A stretch of 64,000 nt of DNA, taken from assembly GCF_907163085.1 (NCBI RefSeq), contig NZ_CAJQTX010000003.1, forward strand, positions 1 to 64,000. The letters run 5' to 3'. Position numbers and translations under genes: made by a program. The DNA comes from Candidatus Accumulibacter sp. ACC003 (GTDB taxonomy: Bacteria; Pseudomonadota; Gammaproteobacteria; Burkholderiales; Rhodocyclaceae). A model generated the notes under the pieces. The model was not told the origin of the DNA. It did not search any database and saw only the letters and a program-made list of their open reading frames with translations. Shown piece after piece: positions 62,147 to 64,000 of this stretch; within the stretch, counting starts at the first letter, position 1; every line of letters begins with the position of its first letter.

Positions 62147-62856
62147 ACGCCTGGTCGGTGAACAGCGGCTAGCACCACACGTTTAAGGTCACGGCCCGCG
62201 CTCGCCGATGCCTTGCGACGACCACTTGAGCGAAACGTAGGCATGCCAATTTTGGCATTTGCCAGCGCGCCGCCACGGCATTTTTTTTATTTCTCCGATG
62301 GGCGAATCGTGTAGCATTCGCGACGCTGACCAGCGTCCTGCGGCAAGCCGATGGGCGTCAGTCATCGGTGCATGCGTGCTTTGCCGATAGGGCGCCGGGC
62401 GCTGCCGCTGGAATGAACGCGTCATGGAATTTTCGGTCCTATACCAGTCGCACGCAGGGATGGGAAGTTGCTGGCGGCGCGCCGCTCGCGCTGCACGCAA
62501 CAGTGCGAAATTTCTCTGATGGCGAGGCTCCCGCGGCGGCCAAGCGATGTCCCGTACAGGCGCTCCGGTACGGACCTAGGTGTGTAGGGATGTAGTACTC
62601 CCGTCGTGAGGCGGGGCCAGCGACTGCCACGACTCTCCCCAGCGGGAAGTAGTCCGGCCGCCATGATGTTCGTCAGCATCGCAGCCAGAGGAGACTCAGT
62701 GGCCGGCAGTCAATTACACAGCGAAAGCAAGCTGAGACTGGCTCGTTTGACGGCTTCCCGGCGTCCGCTCGGCTTGTCGGATCCGCTCAGCTCCCCGGCC
62801 AGCCCGGCTCGCCGCCGCGGTCTTTTCTCCGGACCTCCTCTTCCTCGGGACTACTC
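62147..62856. other. intergenic region between the two LEPR genes
   Basis: This 710-bp gap contains a terminator-like region (62243-62289) and, near 62549-62575, a hairpin GTCCCGTAC/GTACGGAC with one bulged base. I see no gene with a recognisable product on either strand. The first 26 bases after the giant stop, read in a shifted frame from inside that gene, resemble a piece of the DUF3467 protein (see findings). Confidence 0.5.
62243..62289 (+). terminator. probable terminator of the giant gene
   Basis: A perfect inverted repeat ATGCCAA-TT-TTGGCAT (62243-62258) is followed by a TGCC/GGCA hairpin and a run of eight T (62281-62288). The combination, about 100 bp after the stop, fits a rho-independent terminator. 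Confidence 0.6.
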
Positions 62857-64000
62857 ATGAATCATGTCAAGCGCGCGAGCGCTTCCTCGCCGCGGCTGCG
62901 TGGCTTTGGGGCGAAGCCGATCGTCGCGGCCTTGCGCAAGATGATCGCTGCCAATGCCTTCCGCAAGATCGGCGCGAGCGGCAGTGCCGACCGCGCCGCG
63001 TCGTCGAGCTTGCGTTTCGAAAGCCTGGAACCCCGGCTATTGCTTTCCGCAGACGTGTTGCCGTATCCGAATCAAGCGTCGACCACCGACCTGCCGGTGC
63101 AAGTGGCGCCGTGGGTGGACGTCGGTCCCCGGATTGATCTCGGCAGCGGCGCACGGTCGCTGGCGTCGACGGCGGTTGCCGGAACGAATCAGGCCGCTCC
63201 GGCCCGCCCCGGGTCACACGCGATCGTCGTCGTCGACGCCGGCCTTGGTGATTACCAGACGCTGCTTACGGCGATTGCCGCTGGCGAAGATGGCGCTGTC
63301 GGCGGCAGAGCAGGGAAGACCGAGGTTTTCGTTCTCGACCAGGGCGGCAATCGCTTGCTGCAGCAGATCACGGACGCTCTGGACGGAGAAAGCGACGTCT
63401 CGGCGATTCACATCGTGACGCACGGTGGCGACGGCAGCCTGCAGTTCGGCGCCGAGCGCGTTGATGCCGCAGGGCTGGATGCCTATGCCGCGCAACTGAG
63501 CACCTGGAGTCGTGCCCTGACGCCCGATGGCGATATCCTGATCTACGGCTGTGACGTCGGCTATGGGCCGGATGGTGACCGCTTCCTCGCACGCATGGCG
63601 GCGCTGACCGGCGCCGACGTTGCCGCATCGACCGACTTTACCGGCAGCCCGCTGCTGGGTGGCAATTGGCAACTGGAGAAAAGCACCGGTCCAATCGAGG
63701 CGTCGCTGCCGGCGAGCGAGTCCTCCTTGAACCGATACTCGTCGCTGCTCGGCAATCGAACATGGGATGGTGGCGGCGACGGTGTTTCGTGGAGTGACCG
63801 CTTCAATTGGAGTGGCGATCTGGCGCCAGGCGTGAACGACGACGTAATCATCGACGTCGCTGCCGGCGATCCGGCGATCAACGTCTCGGCTGCCGCCGGG
63901 CTGGTGCAGCTGAAGAGCCTGAGCAGCAGCCGGCCAATCACCCTTATGGCGGGGGCAACGCTGCAGGCGTCATCGACGATCGTGCTCAATAGGAGCATGA
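62857..64000 (+). CDS. second LEPR-motif giant protein with DUF4347 domain, partial (runs off the window)
   Basis: The frame is open from ATG 62857 to the window end (381 codons). Residues 1-50 are basic and Ala-rich; LRFESLEPRLLLSAD at about 52-66 carries the LEPR motif. Residues about 105-290 match DUF4347: IVVVDAGLGDYQTLL, TEVFVLDQGGNRLLQQI, IHIVTHGGDGSLQFG, ILIYGCDVGYGPDG and LTGADVAASTDFTG. After the domain, NRTWDGGGDGVSWSDRFNW begins a repeat-type region. DUF4347 is typical of the start of very large secreted adhesins or hemagglutinins. Likely a second cargo of the same export cassette. Confidence 0.88.
   Translation, partial: MNHVKRASASSPRLRGFGAKPIVAALRKMIAANAFRKIGASGSADRAASSSLRFESLEPRLLLSADVLPYPNQASTTDLPVQVAPWVDVGPRIDLGSGARSLASTAVAGTNQAAPARPGSHAIVVVDAGLGDYQTLLTAIAAGEDGAVGGRAGKTEVFVLDQGGNRLLQQITDALDGESDVSAIHIVTHGGDGSLQFGAERVDAAGLDAYAAQLSTWSRALTPDGDILIYGCDVGYGPDGDRFLARMAALTGADVAASTDFTGSPLLGGNWQLEKSTGPIEASLPASESSLNRYSSLLGNRTWDGGGDGVSWSDRFNWSGDLAPGVNDDVIIDVAAGDPAINVSAAAGLVQLKSLSSSRPITLMAGATLQASSTIVLNRSM

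Noticed and set aside
62368-62595. Small open frame between the two LEPR genes
   Set aside because: No ribosome site, no recognisable domain and no codon-bias signal stronger than chance in GC-rich DNA.
62290-62856. Cyclic-di-GMP or other riboswitch in the leader of the second LEPR gene
   Set aside because: I looked for the conserved GEMM core and tetraloop pairing and found none; only one isolated hairpin is present.

Overview
The window is GC-rich proteobacterial DNA with dense, well-spaced genes. The gene families (an SCO/PCuAC/CtaA oxidase-biogenesis set, a DUF1318 protein, a TonB/ExbB/ExbD operon, glutathione-dependent formaldehyde oxidation, LEPR-type giant proteins) suggest a betaproteobacterium, possibly a Rhodocyclales/Accumulibacter-like lineage. 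That placement is inference; no rRNA is present.

Region 1 (1-6106) is respiratory. On the minus strand lies a ba3-type cytochrome oxidase operon: a small subunit, CuA subunit II, and a subunit I whose 3' half is broken by several frameshifts. A FNR-type box sits at a class II position upstream of it. Divergently on the plus strand come heme A synthase ctaA and a second CtaA-like protein. A minus-strand SCO - DUF1318 - PCu(A)C operon for copper delivery follows. Region 2 (6517-16550) is mostly housekeeping: an Asp/Glu racemase, an EamA transporter, two lipoproteins (one with a heptanucleotide repeat in its 5' coding end, one FlgO-like), ThpR, a DUF4332 protein, tonB-exbB-exbD, tRNA-Gly(GCC) and tRNA-Leu(TAA), a DUF1178 protein, and frmA-fghA for formaldehyde detoxification.

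Region 3 (16818-25003) is the unusual part. After a DUF3467 gene with its own strong terminator comes a tightly packed cassette: a GAF-GAF-TM-HlyD adaptor, a PqqD-like/M50 metalloprotease/HlyD triple fusion, a 669-residue SecA-like ATPase that stops before the helical scaffold and two-helix-finger regions, a second periplasmic adaptor, and a Cys-containing three-TM membrane protein. No ABC transporter, SecY or TolC-type gene is present.

Region 4 (25382-64000) holds the presumed cargo. One gene encodes a 12,254-residue protein with an N-terminal LEPR motif, 12 double PPC-like modules, two LamG domains, a lectin-like domain, 17 CARDB-like domains, two propellers, nine Ig-like domains, an RHS-like segment, a dockerin-like pair, an alpha/beta-hydrolase-like domain, a metzincin-like protease site, and eight exact-length 109-residue tandem repeats. 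A second LEPR protein with a DUF4347 domain begins at 62857 and runs off the window. Both cargo proteins share an LRFExLEPRxLL motif about 60 residues from the start and have no classical signal peptide. My working hypothesis is that the SecA-like/adaptor/M50-PqqD cassette exports, and perhaps processes, LEPR-bearing giant surface proteins.
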